A stretch of DNA of 64,000 bases from Bacillus halotolerans (GTDB taxonomy: Bacteria; Bacillota; Bacilli; Bacillales; Bacillaceae), in NCBI RefSeq assembly GCF_001517105.1, contig NZ_LPVF01000001.1, forward strand, positions 248,001-312,000, read 5' to 3'. The notes under the pieces were generated by a model. That model was not told the origin of the DNA, searched no databases, and was given only the letters and a program-made list of their open reading frames with translations. Below, one piece after another: positions 50,559 to 58,079 of the stretch. Made by a program: the position numbers and the translations under genes. Positions within the stretch are counted from its first letter, which is position 1. Every line of letters begins with the position of its first letter.

Positions 50559-50981
50559 ATGAATCAGCAAGATATTAAACAAAAAGTGCTTGATGTTCTA
50601 GATCACCATAAAGTAGGTTCGCTCGCAACGGTTCAAAAGGGCAAACCGCATTCCCGCTACATGACTTTCTTCCATGACGGGCTGACGATTTATACACCGA
50701 CAAGCAAAGAAACTCATAAAGCTGAAGAAATTGAGAATAACCCTAATGTGCACATTTTATTAGGTTATGATTGTGAAGGCTTTGGCGATGCGTATGTCGA
50801 AGTCACAGGAAAAGCAAAAATAAACAATTCATCAGAATTGAAAGACAAAATCTGGAGTTCTAAATTGGAGCGCTGGTTCGACGGCAAGGATGACCCGAAC
50901 CTGGTGATTCTTGAAATCGAACCGGAAGATATCAGACTAATGAATGCGGGAGAGAAAACACCAGTCTCACTCGAATTATAA
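50559..50981 (+). CDS. ydaG: General stress pyridoxamine 5'-phosphate oxidase-like protein YdaG (GS26)
   Basis: A 140-residue split-barrel flavin-binding protein (HHKVGSLATVQKGKPHSRYMTFF, NPNVHILLGYDCEGFGDAYVEVTGKAKI, and C-terminal EPEDIRLMNAG). The family binds FMN or related flavins; the reaction is unknown. Monocistronic with a candidate SigB promoter 37 bases upstream of the start. AAAAAGGAGTGATTCGAG precedes ATG. Confidence 0.92.
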   Translation: MNQQDIKQKVLDVLDHHKVGSLATVQKGKPHSRYMTFFHDGLTIYTPTSKETHKAEEIENNPNVHILLGYDCEGFGDAYVEVTGKAKINNSSELKDKIWSSKLERWFDGKDDPNLVILEIEPEDIRLMNAGEKTPVSLEL

Positions 50982-50988
50982 TAAAAGT

Positions 50989-51017
50989 TTGTATTTGCAG
51001 GGGCGATATGTTATCAT
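50989..51017 (+). promoter_or_regulatory. SigA-type promoter of a putative noncoding RNA
   Basis: TTGTAT at 50989-50994, exactly 17 bases, TATCAT at 51012-51017; predicted start near 51024. No ribosome site plus ORF follows, and amj starts 470 bases away, so the transcript is likely an RNA gene or a very long leader. Confidence 0.6.
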
Positions 51018-51380
51018 GAATAGCTAAGCAAGAAAAATAAGCAAATAAAAAAGAAAGTAAACTTCTTTTTTCTGTTTTGAGAGAGAAGCTTTTACCGCTT
51101 CACAAGCAGCAAACCAGCTGCCCTTATTCTTTTCCTTCATAACAAATCGCCCCTAACGATGAGATGGAAAAAAGACTTTTTTGTTTTACAATTCACACCG
51201 GCGCGGCTTCGGAGCCGCAGTGACGATTGAGAGGTAGGGCTTTCGTTGTCTTGTGTTCAAGAAATTTCCATGGTGTTTACTTTCCAGAATGATTCTTCGG
51301 AACAATGCTACATGAATCGAACCCGCCCGAATCGGCGGATCATATAATCTTTATTTGCGTATAGAAAAGAATAAGACAAA

Positions 51381-51409
51381 CCGCTCGGCGTAAGCCGGCG
51401 GTTTTTTAT
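51381..51409 (+). terminator. Terminator at the end of the ydaG-amj intergenic region
   Basis: ACCGC-T-CGGC and GCCGGCGGT pair around GTAA with one bulged base, followed by six T. Since no protein gene precedes it, it probably ends an untranslated transcript. Confidence 0.75.
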
Positions 51410-51431
51410 TGTGAAAAAAACAAATCACACA

Positions 51432-51460
51432 TGAAACTTCTGGTTGTTTCCTTCAGTCTT
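51432..51460 (+). promoter_or_regulatory. Candidate ECF (SigM-type) promoter of amj
   Basis: TGAAAC at 51432-51437 and AGTCTT at 51455-51460 are 17 bases apart, close to the TGAAAC-N16-CGTC pattern of SigM promoters. Transcription of amj by SigM is established in B. subtilis. The -10 is imperfect. Confidence 0.5.
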
Positions 51461-51492
51461 ATCACTAGGATGAAACTGGAGGAAAGAATACC

Positions 51493-52302
51493 GTGCATGT
51501 CATTACAACACAAGTCGTTTTTATTTTCTGTTTTTTGTTATTGATTCACTCAATAGAGACCCTTGCCTATGCCACAAGGCTTTCAGGGGCCCGGGTAGGG
51601 TTTATCGCGTCCGCGCTTTCCTTGTTTAATGTCATGGTAATCGTGTCAAGAAAGTCAAATATGGTGCAGCAGCCCTTCACAGGGCGCTTAATTGACGATG
51701 CCGGAAAAAACGCGCTGGCGCTCGTGGGCGAGCAGTTCCGGTTCTTGATCTTTGGCTCGACGGTTGGGACTATTGTGGGCATTATCCTGCTCCCGTCGTT
51801 TGTCGCCCTGTTTTCACGTGCGATCATTCACTTGGCGGGCGGGGGCGGCTCCGTTTTACAAGTCTTTCGTAAAGGATTTTCTAAGAATGGATTTAAAAAT
51901 GCCTGCTCCTATTTGCGTCTGCCGTCTGCTTCGTATTTGAAGGGATTTCACATGCGCTTGATTCCAAAACGGCTGTTTGTCATCAACATGCTGATCACGT
52001 CCATTTATACAATTGGCGTGCTCTCCGCATTGTACGCAGGGCTGCTAGCACCCGAGCGAAGCACGACGGCGGTTATGGCCTCAGGCTTAATCAACGGGAT
52101 TGCGACGATGCTGCTGGCCATTTTTGTTGATCCGAAAGTGTCTGTTCTTGCCGATGATGTGGCAAAAGGAAAACGAAGCTATATTTATTTGAAATGGACC
52201 TCTGTGACAATGGTGACGTCAAGGGTGGCGGGCACACTTCTTGCCCAGCTTATGTTTATCCCTGGTGCATATTATATCGCGTGGCTGACAAAATGGTTTT
52301 AA
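51493..52302 (+). CDS. amj: Alternate lipid II flippase Amj (YdaH)
   Basis: A 269-residue integral membrane protein with about six hydrophobic segments (VITTQVVFIFCFLLLIHSIETLAYATRLSGARVG at the N-terminus). Amj moves lipid II across the cytoplasmic membrane and substitutes for MurJ under envelope stress. Its length equals the B. subtilis protein. GTG start behind CTGGAGGAAAGAATACC. Preceded by a SigM-type promoter and followed by a strong terminator, so monocistronic. Confidence 0.93.
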   Translation: MHVITTQVVFIFCFLLLIHSIETLAYATRLSGARVGFIASALSLFNVMVIVSRKSNMVQQPFTGRLIDDAGKNALALVGEQFRFLIFGSTVGTIVGIILLPSFVALFSRAIIHLAGGGGSVLQVFRKGFSKNGFKNACSYLRLPSASYLKGFHMRLIPKRLFVINMLITSIYTIGVLSALYAGLLAPERSTTAVMASGLINGIATMLLAIFVDPKVSVLADDVAKGKRSYIYLKWTSVTMVTSRVAGTLLAQLMFIPGAYYIAWLTKWF

Positions 52303-52306
52303 TAGC

Positions 52307-52339
52307 GAAAAGCTGACCCTGTAAAAGGTCAGCTTTTTA
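52307..52339 (+). terminator. Bidirectional terminator after amj
   Basis: Perfect arms AAAAGCTGACC and GGTCAGCTTTT around CTGTAAAA, then a T run; also ends the convergent gene at 52341. Confidence 0.9.
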
Positions 52340-52340
52340 T

Positions 52341-52781
52341 TTATTCGGCGATGTTGCCCATAGAGATGGCAATTCGGTTCCAGCTGTTAATCTGATTAAT
52401 GATGAGGATTAAATCAACATATTCTTTTTCATTATAAAATTCACGCACCTCTTGATAAACATCATCAGGCACACGCTTGTTAGAAATAAAAGTGACATGC
52501 TCCGTCAGCAATAATGCTGCTTTTTCTTCAGGTGTATAAAAACTGCACTCTTCCCAAGCGTTTAATCCGTAAATGCGCTGTTCGGTTTCTCCCATTTTTC
52601 GGGCATCCTTCGTATGAATGTTAATGCAGTAGGCGCAGCCGTTTAATTGTGATGCTCTTATTTTCATTAGCTCTCTTGTTGTCCGGTTAATACCGGATGT
52701 TTTCGTGTATGCCTCCATATTCATCATGATATGTAATCCATCAGGTGCTAGTTGGTCGTAGGGAATCCTCTTCGTCATCAT
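52341..52781 (-). CDS. AhpD/carboxymuconolactone decarboxylase-like protein
   Basis: A 146-residue CMD-family protein with the AhpD-type redox motif ASQLNGCAYCINIHTKDARKMGE (Cys-x-x-Cys and nearby His), used in peroxidase or thiol-disulfide chemistry. Small CMD proteins often protect against oxidants. The chosen start follows AAAGGAGATGGA; the frame runs 34 codons further upstream. I do not recall this gene at the B. subtilis 168 locus, so it may be strain- or species-specific. It ends at the amj terminator. Confidence 0.85.
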   Translation of the reverse strand: MMTKRIPYDQLAPDGLHIMMNMEAYTKTSGINRTTRELMKIRASQLNGCAYCINIHTKDARKMGETEQRIYGLNAWEECSFYTPEEKAALLLTEHVTFISNKRVPDDVYQEVREFYNEKEYVDLILIINQINSWNRIAISMGNIAE

Positions 52782-52901
52782 TCCATCTCCTTTCACTACT
52801 GTATATTTTTTCATGATGATTGGGTTAAAAAAGAAAACAGCCTGAAGCAGATCCAAGCTGTTTTTCTTAACAGTGCGGCGCACAACATGCCGCTTTATCG
52901 T

Positions 52902-53192
52902 TTATTTAAAGTTTCTTAATCCGCGGTCGTACAAAAAGTTTCCGAATGGGACGAATGCGGCGACGAAACCGGCGGCTGACCATTTCAGCGACCATTTCAC
53001 AGAGAATGTCACATAGGCCAACACAAGCAAATACAAAATAAACAATCCGCCGTGAACAGAACCGACAATTGTTACCGCAAGCGAAAGGCCTGCCCAATAT
53101 TTGAGCGGCATGGCGACGAAAAGCAGGATTAAGAGTGACATTCCTTCAATAAAACCCATCGTGCGAAGTCTTCCGATCGGCGTTTGCAGCAT
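52902..53192 (-). CDS. ydzA: Small membrane protein YdzA (DUF3817)
   Basis: A 96-residue protein with three hydrophobic segments (MSLLILLFVAMPLKYW, LSLAVTIVGSVHGGLFILYLLVLAYV, WSAAGFVAAFVPFGNFLY), DUF3817 family, which includes domains attached to other transporters. Function unknown. AAGGAGGGCGATTT directly before the chosen ATG. Confidence 0.87.
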   Translation of the reverse strand: MLQTPIGRLRTMGFIEGMSLLILLFVAMPLKYWAGLSLAVTIVGSVHGGLFILYLLVLAYVTFSVKWSLKWSAAGFVAAFVPFGNFLYDRGLRNFK

Positions 53193-53294
53193 AAATCGCC
53201 CTCCTTGTGGACACGTTTTCATCTATACTATAAACAATCCTACGGGCATATATGACAAGATTCAGAAAATGTTCGGAAAACATTCATATTTGGC

Positions 53295-53759
53295 TTACTC
53301 ATCATCCAGCTCTTTGTTTTTTAGAAAAGATCTTCGGAGACTTAAAAAGTTGATGATAAAATAAAAGAAGAAAAACAGAATTGCGAATGTCAATGCGTCC
53401 AGCCACTCATGAAGAGTATGTGGACAGCCTGTAAACAGTATACTAATAATAAAAAACATTACACCTGTTGTAAGGCTCGCTGCCAATATTTCTTTTCTTT
53501 TTTTTCGGTAGGTCACTTCAGTCGCAATCTCAGGGTGCTCAAGACCTGATAGTAAATAGCGAATGAGGATATATCCTGCGAAAACAGCAAATCCCACACC
53601 GCTTACCATGTACTCCATAGGATCTCGTTGAAGAACAAAACCTCTAATAATGAGATCTATCAGCATTAAGGCAGCAAGTATAAATCCTGCTTCCCCATAA
53701 AACTGTTTCATTTTCTTTTCGACATATTCATCTTTAAAAACAAAAAATAAATGCTTCAT
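53295..53759 (-). CDS. Four-helix membrane protein paired with XRE regulator
   Basis: A 154-residue protein with four hydrophobic segments (GFILAALMLIDLIIRGFVL, YMVSGVGFAVFAGYILIRYLL, ILAASLTTGVMFFIISILF, LTFAILFFFFYFIINFL) and a charged loop EVTYRKKRKE in the middle; the topology resembles DUF3278/DUF2178-type proteins. The ATG overlaps the preceding XRE gene as ATGA, with GGAAGGGGACTGCC upstream, so the two are translated together. The function is unknown; such pairs are widespread in Firmicutes. Confidence 0.8.
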   Translation of the reverse strand: MKHLFFVFKDEYVEKKMKQFYGEAGFILAALMLIDLIIRGFVLQRDPMEYMVSGVGFAVFAGYILIRYLLSGLEHPEIATEVTYRKKRKEILAASLTTGVMFFIISILFTGCPHTLHEWLDALTFAILFFFFYFIINFLSLRRSFLKNKELDDE

Positions 53760-53956
53760 TGGCAGTCCCCTTCCCAAAATAATTCATCCAGTGTCTTATC
53801 CAGCGCCTTCGCAATCGCGATGCATAGCTGCAGCGTTGGATTGTACCTGCCTTTTTCAATCAATCCGATAGTTTGCCTGGTCACTTGAACATATTGTGCC
53901 AATTGAGATTGGGTCCACCCCTTTTCCACCCGTGCGAGTTTTACGCGATTCGTCAT
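53756..53956 (-). CDS. Small XRE-family (Cro/CI) regulator
   Basis: A 66-residue single-domain helix-turn-helix protein: MTNRVKLARVEKGWTQSQLA, then QYVQVTRQTIGLIEKGRYNP and LDKTLDELFWEG. It resembles YgzD-type small regulators. AGAGGTGCAAAC precedes ATG. It is translated just before the membrane protein at 53295-53759 (ATGA overlap), and probably autoregulates that pair. AT-rich sequence with TATATATTACTTTTC-like runs at 53990-54010 forms its promoter region. I do not recall it in 168 beside lrpC. Confidence 0.85.
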   Translation of the reverse strand: MTNRVKLARVEKGWTQSQLAQYVQVTRQTIGLIEKGRYNPTLQLCIAIAKALDKTLDELFWEGDCQ

Positions 53957-54106
53957 GTTTGCACCTCTATGTAATTTATATATTGCATAATGTTAAATAT
54001 ATATTACTTTTCATCTGTTCGAAAGTCAATGAAATCTAAATCTTTACCTTGTCATTTACACAAATTCCCGAGATAATGTGAACAAAAATAAAAGAAGGAT
54101 TTTGAT

Positions 54107-54541
54107 ATGAAACTTGACCAAATTGATTTGAATATCATTGCGGAATTGAAAAAAGACAGCCGTTTGTCCATGAGAGAGTTAGGAAGGAAAATTAAGCTGT
54201 CCCCGCCATCGGTCACCGAACGGGTGAGACAGCTGGAATCGTTTGGCATCATTAAACAATATACGCTGGAGGTTGATCAGAAAAAAATTGGCCTTCCAGT
54301 TTCCTGTATTGTCGAAGCAACCGTCAAAAACGGGGATTACGATCGATTCAAAAGCTACATTCAAACGTTGCCGAATATTGAATTTTGCTATCGGATTGCA
54401 GGAGCGGCCTGCTATATACTGAAAATCAACGCGGAGAGCCTTGAAGCAGTAGAAGCTTTCATCAACAAAACAACGCCTTACGCCCAAACCGTCACTCACG
54501 TCATTTTCTCAGAAATTGACACGAAAAACGGGCGCGGTTAG
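54107..54541 (+). CDS. lrpC: Lrp/AsnC-family regulator LrpC
   Basis: A 144-residue Lrp-like protein: winged helix (about 5-60, LSMRELGRKIKLSPPSVTERVRQLESFGIIKQY) and an effector/oligomerisation RAM domain (about 65-140, CIVEATVKNGDYD, CYRIAGAACYILKI). B. subtilis LrpC binds and wraps DNA like an architectural protein. AAAGAAGGATTTTGAT precedes ATG. It sits 64 bases before topB in the same direction; a terminator between them is not visible, which is consistent with an lrpC-topB unit. Confidence 0.93.
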   Translation: MKLDQIDLNIIAELKKDSRLSMRELGRKIKLSPPSVTERVRQLESFGIIKQYTLEVDQKKIGLPVSCIVEATVKNGDYDRFKSYIQTLPNIEFCYRIAGAACYILKINAESLEAVEAFINKTTPYAQTVTHVIFSEIDTKNGRG

Positions 54542-54605
54542 AGAGTGATTGTTCAAGTCTGTTATAATAAAAGGATGAGCGTGAAAGAAAGAGAAGTGAT
54601 CAAGC

Positions 54606-56789
54606 ATGTCAAAAACAGTTGTATTAGCTGAAAAACCTTCAGTCGGCCGCGATTTGGCCCGGGTGCTGAAGTGCCATAAAAAAGGGAACGGTTATCTCGA
54701 AGGAGATCAATATATTGTCACATGGGCTTTAGGCCATTTGGTGACACTTGCTGATCCGGAAGGCTACGGAAAAGAATTTCAATCATGGCGGCTTGAGGAT
54801 CTGCCGATTATCCCCGAACCGCTAAAGCTTGTTGTTATCAAAAAAACCGGAAAGCAGTTCAATGCAGTGAAAGCGCAGCTTACCCGCAAAGATGTCAATC
54901 AGATCGTCATCGCCACTGATGCCGGCCGGGAAGGTGAGCTCGTCGCACGCTGGATCATTGAAAAAGCGAACGTCCGCAAACCGATCAAGCGGCTGTGGAT
55001 TTCATCTGTGACGGATAAAGCAATCAAGGAAGGTTTTCAAAAGCTGCGCAGCGGCAAAGAGTATGAAAATCTGTACCACTCAGCCGTTGCCAGAGCAGAA
55101 GCGGATTGGATTGTCGGCATTAACGCGACCCGTGCGCTCACCACAAAATTCAATGCCCAGCTTTCATGCGGACGTGTGCAGACGCCGACGCTAGCCATGA
55201 TTGCCAAGCGCGAGGCGGACATCCAAGCCTTTAAGCCTGTTCCGTATTACGGCATTCGCGCAGCAGTCGATGGAATGACGCTGACGTGGCAGGACAAAAA
55301 ATCGAAGCAGACGAGAACATTCGATCAAGGCGTGACAAGCCGTTTGTTAAAAGAACTTGATGGAAAACAGGCGGTGGTCGCTGAACTGAAAAAAACAGCG
55401 AAAAAAAGCTTTGCTCCTGCGCTTTACGACTTGACGGAACTCCAGCGGGACGCCCACAAACGTTTCGGATTTTCCGCAAAAGAAACGCTCTCAGTTCTGC
55501 AGAAGCTGTATGAGCAGCACAAGCTTGTCACATATCCGCGGACAGACTCACGGTTTTTATCCAGTGACATTGTCCCAACCTTAAAAGACCGGCTTGAGGG
55601 CATGGAAGTGAAACCGTATGCCCAATATGTCACTCAAATTAAAAAGCGCGGCATCAAATCGCACAAAGGCTACGTCAATGATGCTAAGGTGTCAGACCAC
55701 CATGCGATTATCCCGACTGAAGAGCCGCTTGTTCTCAGCAGTCTCAGCGATAAAGAACGCAAGCTGTATGACCTGATTGCCAAACGTTTCTTAGCTGTGC
55801 TGATGCCGGCTTTCGAATATGAAGAAACAAAGGTCATGGCAGAAATCGGCGGAGAAACCTTTACGGCGAAGGGAAAAACCGTACAGTCACAAGGCTGGAA
55901 AGCTGTTTATGATATGGCTGACGAGGATGACGAGCAGGAGGACGACAGAGATCAGACGCTGCCGGCTCTGCAAAAAGGCGTCTCGCTCACTGTCCGCACA
56001 TTAACTGAAACAAGCGGCCAAACCAAACCGCCGGCCCGTTTTAATGAAGGGACGCTGCTGTCAGCTATGGAGAACCCAAGCGCCTTTATGCAGGGAGAAG
56101 AAAAAGACCTTGTGAAAACGCTCGGCGAAACAGGCGGTCTCGGCACGGTTGCAACGCGTGCCGATATTATCGAAAAACTGTTTAACAGCTTTTTAATTGA
56201 GAAAAAAGACAAAGACATTTTTATCACCTCAAAAGGAAAACAGCTCCTGCAGCTCGTTCCAGAGGATTTGAAATCACCTGCCTTAACGGCAGAGTGGGAA
56301 CAAAAGCTGTCCGCCATTGCGGCCGGAAAATTAAAATCCGCTGTCTTTATTAAAGACATGAAGGCTTATGCTAAGCAAACAGTAACAGAAATCAAAAACA
56401 GCAGCCAAACCTTCAGACATGATAACATCACGGGAACGGCATGTCCGGAGTGCGGCAAAATGATGCTGAAGGTAAACGGCAAGCGCGGCACCATGCTCGT
56501 GTGCCAGGACCGGGAATGCGGAAGCAGAAAAACGATCGCCAGAAAAACAAACGCGCGCTGCCCGAACTGCCATAAAAGAATGGAGCTTCGCGGCCAAGGA
56601 GAAGGCCAGACCTTCGCGTGCGTTTGCGGGCACCGTGAGAAGCTTTCTGTATTTGAAAAACGGAAAAACAAAGACAAAGGGCGCGCTACAAAGCGGGACG
56701 TCTCTTCTTATATGAAAAAACAAAATAAGGACGAACCGATTAACAATGCGCTGGCGGAACAGCTGAAGAAACTCGGTTTGGATCAATAA
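54606..56789 (+). CDS. topB: DNA topoisomerase III
   Basis: A 727-residue type IA topoisomerase: Toprim (about 1-140, KTVVLAEKPSVGRDLA, IATDAGREGELVARW), catalytic Tyr in the TYPRTDSRFL motif (about 310-320), and two C-terminal zinc-ribbon modules (CPECGKMMLKV ... CQDREC; CPNCHKRMELR ... CVC, about 615-680). It relaxes and decatenates single-stranded-region-containing DNA. AAGAGAAGTGATCAAGC precedes ATG. Ends in a perfect hairpin. Confidence 0.96.
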   Translation: MSKTVVLAEKPSVGRDLARVLKCHKKGNGYLEGDQYIVTWALGHLVTLADPEGYGKEFQSWRLEDLPIIPEPLKLVVIKKTGKQFNAVKAQLTRKDVNQIVIATDAGREGELVARWIIEKANVRKPIKRLWISSVTDKAIKEGFQKLRSGKEYENLYHSAVARAEADWIVGINATRALTTKFNAQLSCGRVQTPTLAMIAKREADIQAFKPVPYYGIRAAVDGMTLTWQDKKSKQTRTFDQGVTSRLLKELDGKQAVVAELKKTAKKSFAPALYDLTELQRDAHKRFGFSAKETLSVLQKLYEQHKLVTYPRTDSRFLSSDIVPTLKDRLEGMEVKPYAQYVTQIKKRGIKSHKGYVNDAKVSDHHAIIPTEEPLVLSSLSDKERKLYDLIAKRFLAVLMPAFEYEETKVMAEIGGETFTAKGKTVQSQGWKAVYDMADEDDEQEDDRDQTLPALQKGVSLTVRTLTETSGQTKPPARFNEGTLLSAMENPSAFMQGEEKDLVKTLGETGGLGTVATRADIIEKLFNSFLIEKKDKDIFITSKGKQLLQLVPEDLKSPALTAEWEQKLSAIAAGKLKSAVFIKDMKAYAKQTVTEIKNSSQTFRHDNITGTACPECGKMMLKVNGKRGTMLVCQDRECGSRKTIARKTNARCPNCHKRMELRGQGEGQTFACVCGHREKLSVFEKRKNKDKGRATKRDVSSYMKKQNKDEPINNALAEQLKKLGLDQ

Positions 56790-56793
56790 AAAG

Positions 56794-56822
56794 AAACCTG
56801 TGCGATTCGCACAGGTTTTTTA
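56794..56822 (+). terminator. Terminator after topB
   Basis: Arms AACCTGTGCG and CGCACAGGTT around ATT, then a T run. Confidence 0.92.
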
Positions 56823-56984
56823 TTGGACTTAGGTCCTGTTTTTTGAAAGTTCAAAAAGGGGAAAAAAAGCTAGCAATCTTCGTTTTTTTCTTCTATAGTT
56901 AATATAATTTGTAACATGGCAGTAATAATTTCGTCATATATTGGTGCGTCTGATTCGCTTCGGACGACAAAGGGGGACTTGCCT

Positions 56985-58079
56985 GTGCGGCATGTGTTGG
57001 TCGCTGCTATCTTATTTTGCTTATCTATCGGACTTTCCGCAGGGTGTGCTGAAGCTGGGAATAAAACCCTATATCAGTCTGAGGCAGACATGAATACCCG
57101 CCCGCTTCAGCCGGCGGAGTATTTCATCTATCACAATCTTATGAATGAACAAGGGCTTATCAAAACAGATTTCTCAGATCAGCCCTCCTATTTATCAGAA
57201 TCGATTGGCCTGTGGATGGAGTTTTTGGTCAGCAGACAAGACGCCTCGCATTTTCAGGAGCAATATCAGCATCTGTCGGATTCTTTTCTACTGAATCATC
57301 AGTTGGTGACATGGAAGATACAAAACGGTCAAGCGAGCGGGACAAACGCGCTCATTGATGATATGAGAATCATGGTGTCTCTCGATCAGGCAGCTGCTCT
57401 TTGGGGGAGCAGCCAATATGAAAAAACAGCCCGTGAGATCGGCACGGCTTTAAAGACATACAACATGTACAACGGGATGTTTACAGACTTTTACGATTCA
57501 GCCTCTCATGCAGCTTCAAAGGACGTGACGCTTTCGTATGTCATGCCCGATGCACTAGCTGTTTTGAAAAAGTATGGAATCATAGACGAAGAAACAGAAC
57601 AGCGAAATGCCGATGTTCTCTATCTAGCCCCTTTAAAGAATGGTTTCCTGCCAAAGACGTACAGCGCAGAGTCGAAGCAGTACAAATATGACAGTGAAGT
57701 AAACGTCATCGACCAGCTGTACGCCGCATGGCATTTGCCGGAAAGGAATGAAACAGCCGCTGTGATAGCAGAGTGGGTCAAAAAGGAATTTCAGGCAAAC
57801 GGAAAGCTGTACGGACGATATTCGGCAGATACGAAGGAGCCTGCCGTCCAATATGAGTCGCCGTCCGTATACGCATTAGCTGCTTTATTTTTAACAAAAC
57901 AGCATGAAGACAGCTCGGTCATCAAAGCGATTTATGATAGAATGAATGACTTTGAAATTCTTGATCCGGCGAAACCGTATTATGGGGGTTACATGAGCGG
58001 CTCCGACACGCACTCGTTCGACAATCTGCTGCCGCTGTTAGCCGAAAGGAAGCTTTTTAATGAAACGATCATTCAATGA
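56985..58079 (+). CDS. ydaJ: Lipoprotein-like glycosyl hydrolase family 8 protein YdaJ
   Basis: A 364-residue secreted protein: N-terminal hydrophobic segment VLVAAILFCLSIGLSAGC (lipoprotein-like, with Ser instead of Leu/Val at -3), then a GH8-type alpha/alpha-barrel domain (LVTWKIQNGQASGTNALIDDMRIMVSLDQAA, YGGYMSGSDTHSFDNLLPLL). The catalytic role is polysaccharide hydrolysis. GTG start with AAAGGGGGACTTGCCT upstream. First gene of the ydaJKLMN exopolysaccharide operon; its end overlaps ydaK by 20 bases. Confidence 0.88.
   Translation: MRHVLVAAILFCLSIGLSAGCAEAGNKTLYQSEADMNTRPLQPAEYFIYHNLMNEQGLIKTDFSDQPSYLSESIGLWMEFLVSRQDASHFQEQYQHLSDSFLLNHQLVTWKIQNGQASGTNALIDDMRIMVSLDQAAALWGSSQYEKTAREIGTALKTYNMYNGMFTDFYDSASHAASKDVTLSYVMPDALAVLKKYGIIDEETEQRNADVLYLAPLKNGFLPKTYSAESKQYKYDSEVNVIDQLYAAWHLPERNETAAVIAEWVKKEFQANGKLYGRYSADTKEPAVQYESPSVYALAALFLTKQHEDSSVIKAIYDRMNDFEILDPAKPYYGGYMSGSDTHSFDNLLPLLAERKLFNETIIQ

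Larger units (their letters stand above)
50982..51492. other. 511-base structured intergenic region between ydaG and amj
   Basis: No convincing protein gene. A SigA-type promoter TTGTAT-17-TATCAT lies at 50989-51017, beginning right after ydaG. GGGGCGATATGTTAT (from 51000) recurs inverted as ATAACAAATCGCCCC (51139-51153). A stable hairpin GCGGCT-TCGG-AGCCGC lies near 51206-51221, and a terminator-like hairpin at about 51381-51408. This looks like one or more noncoding RNA genes. I recall the small RNA BsrF being described in this part of the B. subtilis chromosome but cannot confirm it. A 38-codon minus-strand frame from 51140 has only a weak start. Confidence 0.6.

Noticed and set aside
51026-51142. 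38-codon minus-strand ORF (MKEKNKGSWFAACEAVKASL...) in the ydaG-amj gap
   Set aside because: Only a poor start signal (AGGGGCGATTTGTT), hydrophobic end without clear role, and it overlaps the promoter-led putative RNA; kept as a remark only.
51180-51300. T-box or other known riboswitch leader before amj
   Set aside because: I looked for the T-box AGGGTGGNACCGCG motif and common riboswitch cores; none is present, and a terminator separates the structured part from the amj promoter.
56916-56984. Upstream extension of ydaJ with 23 more residues
   Set aside because: It would place the signal peptide internally and lacks a ribosome site; the GTG at 56985 has one and gives an N-terminal signal sequence.
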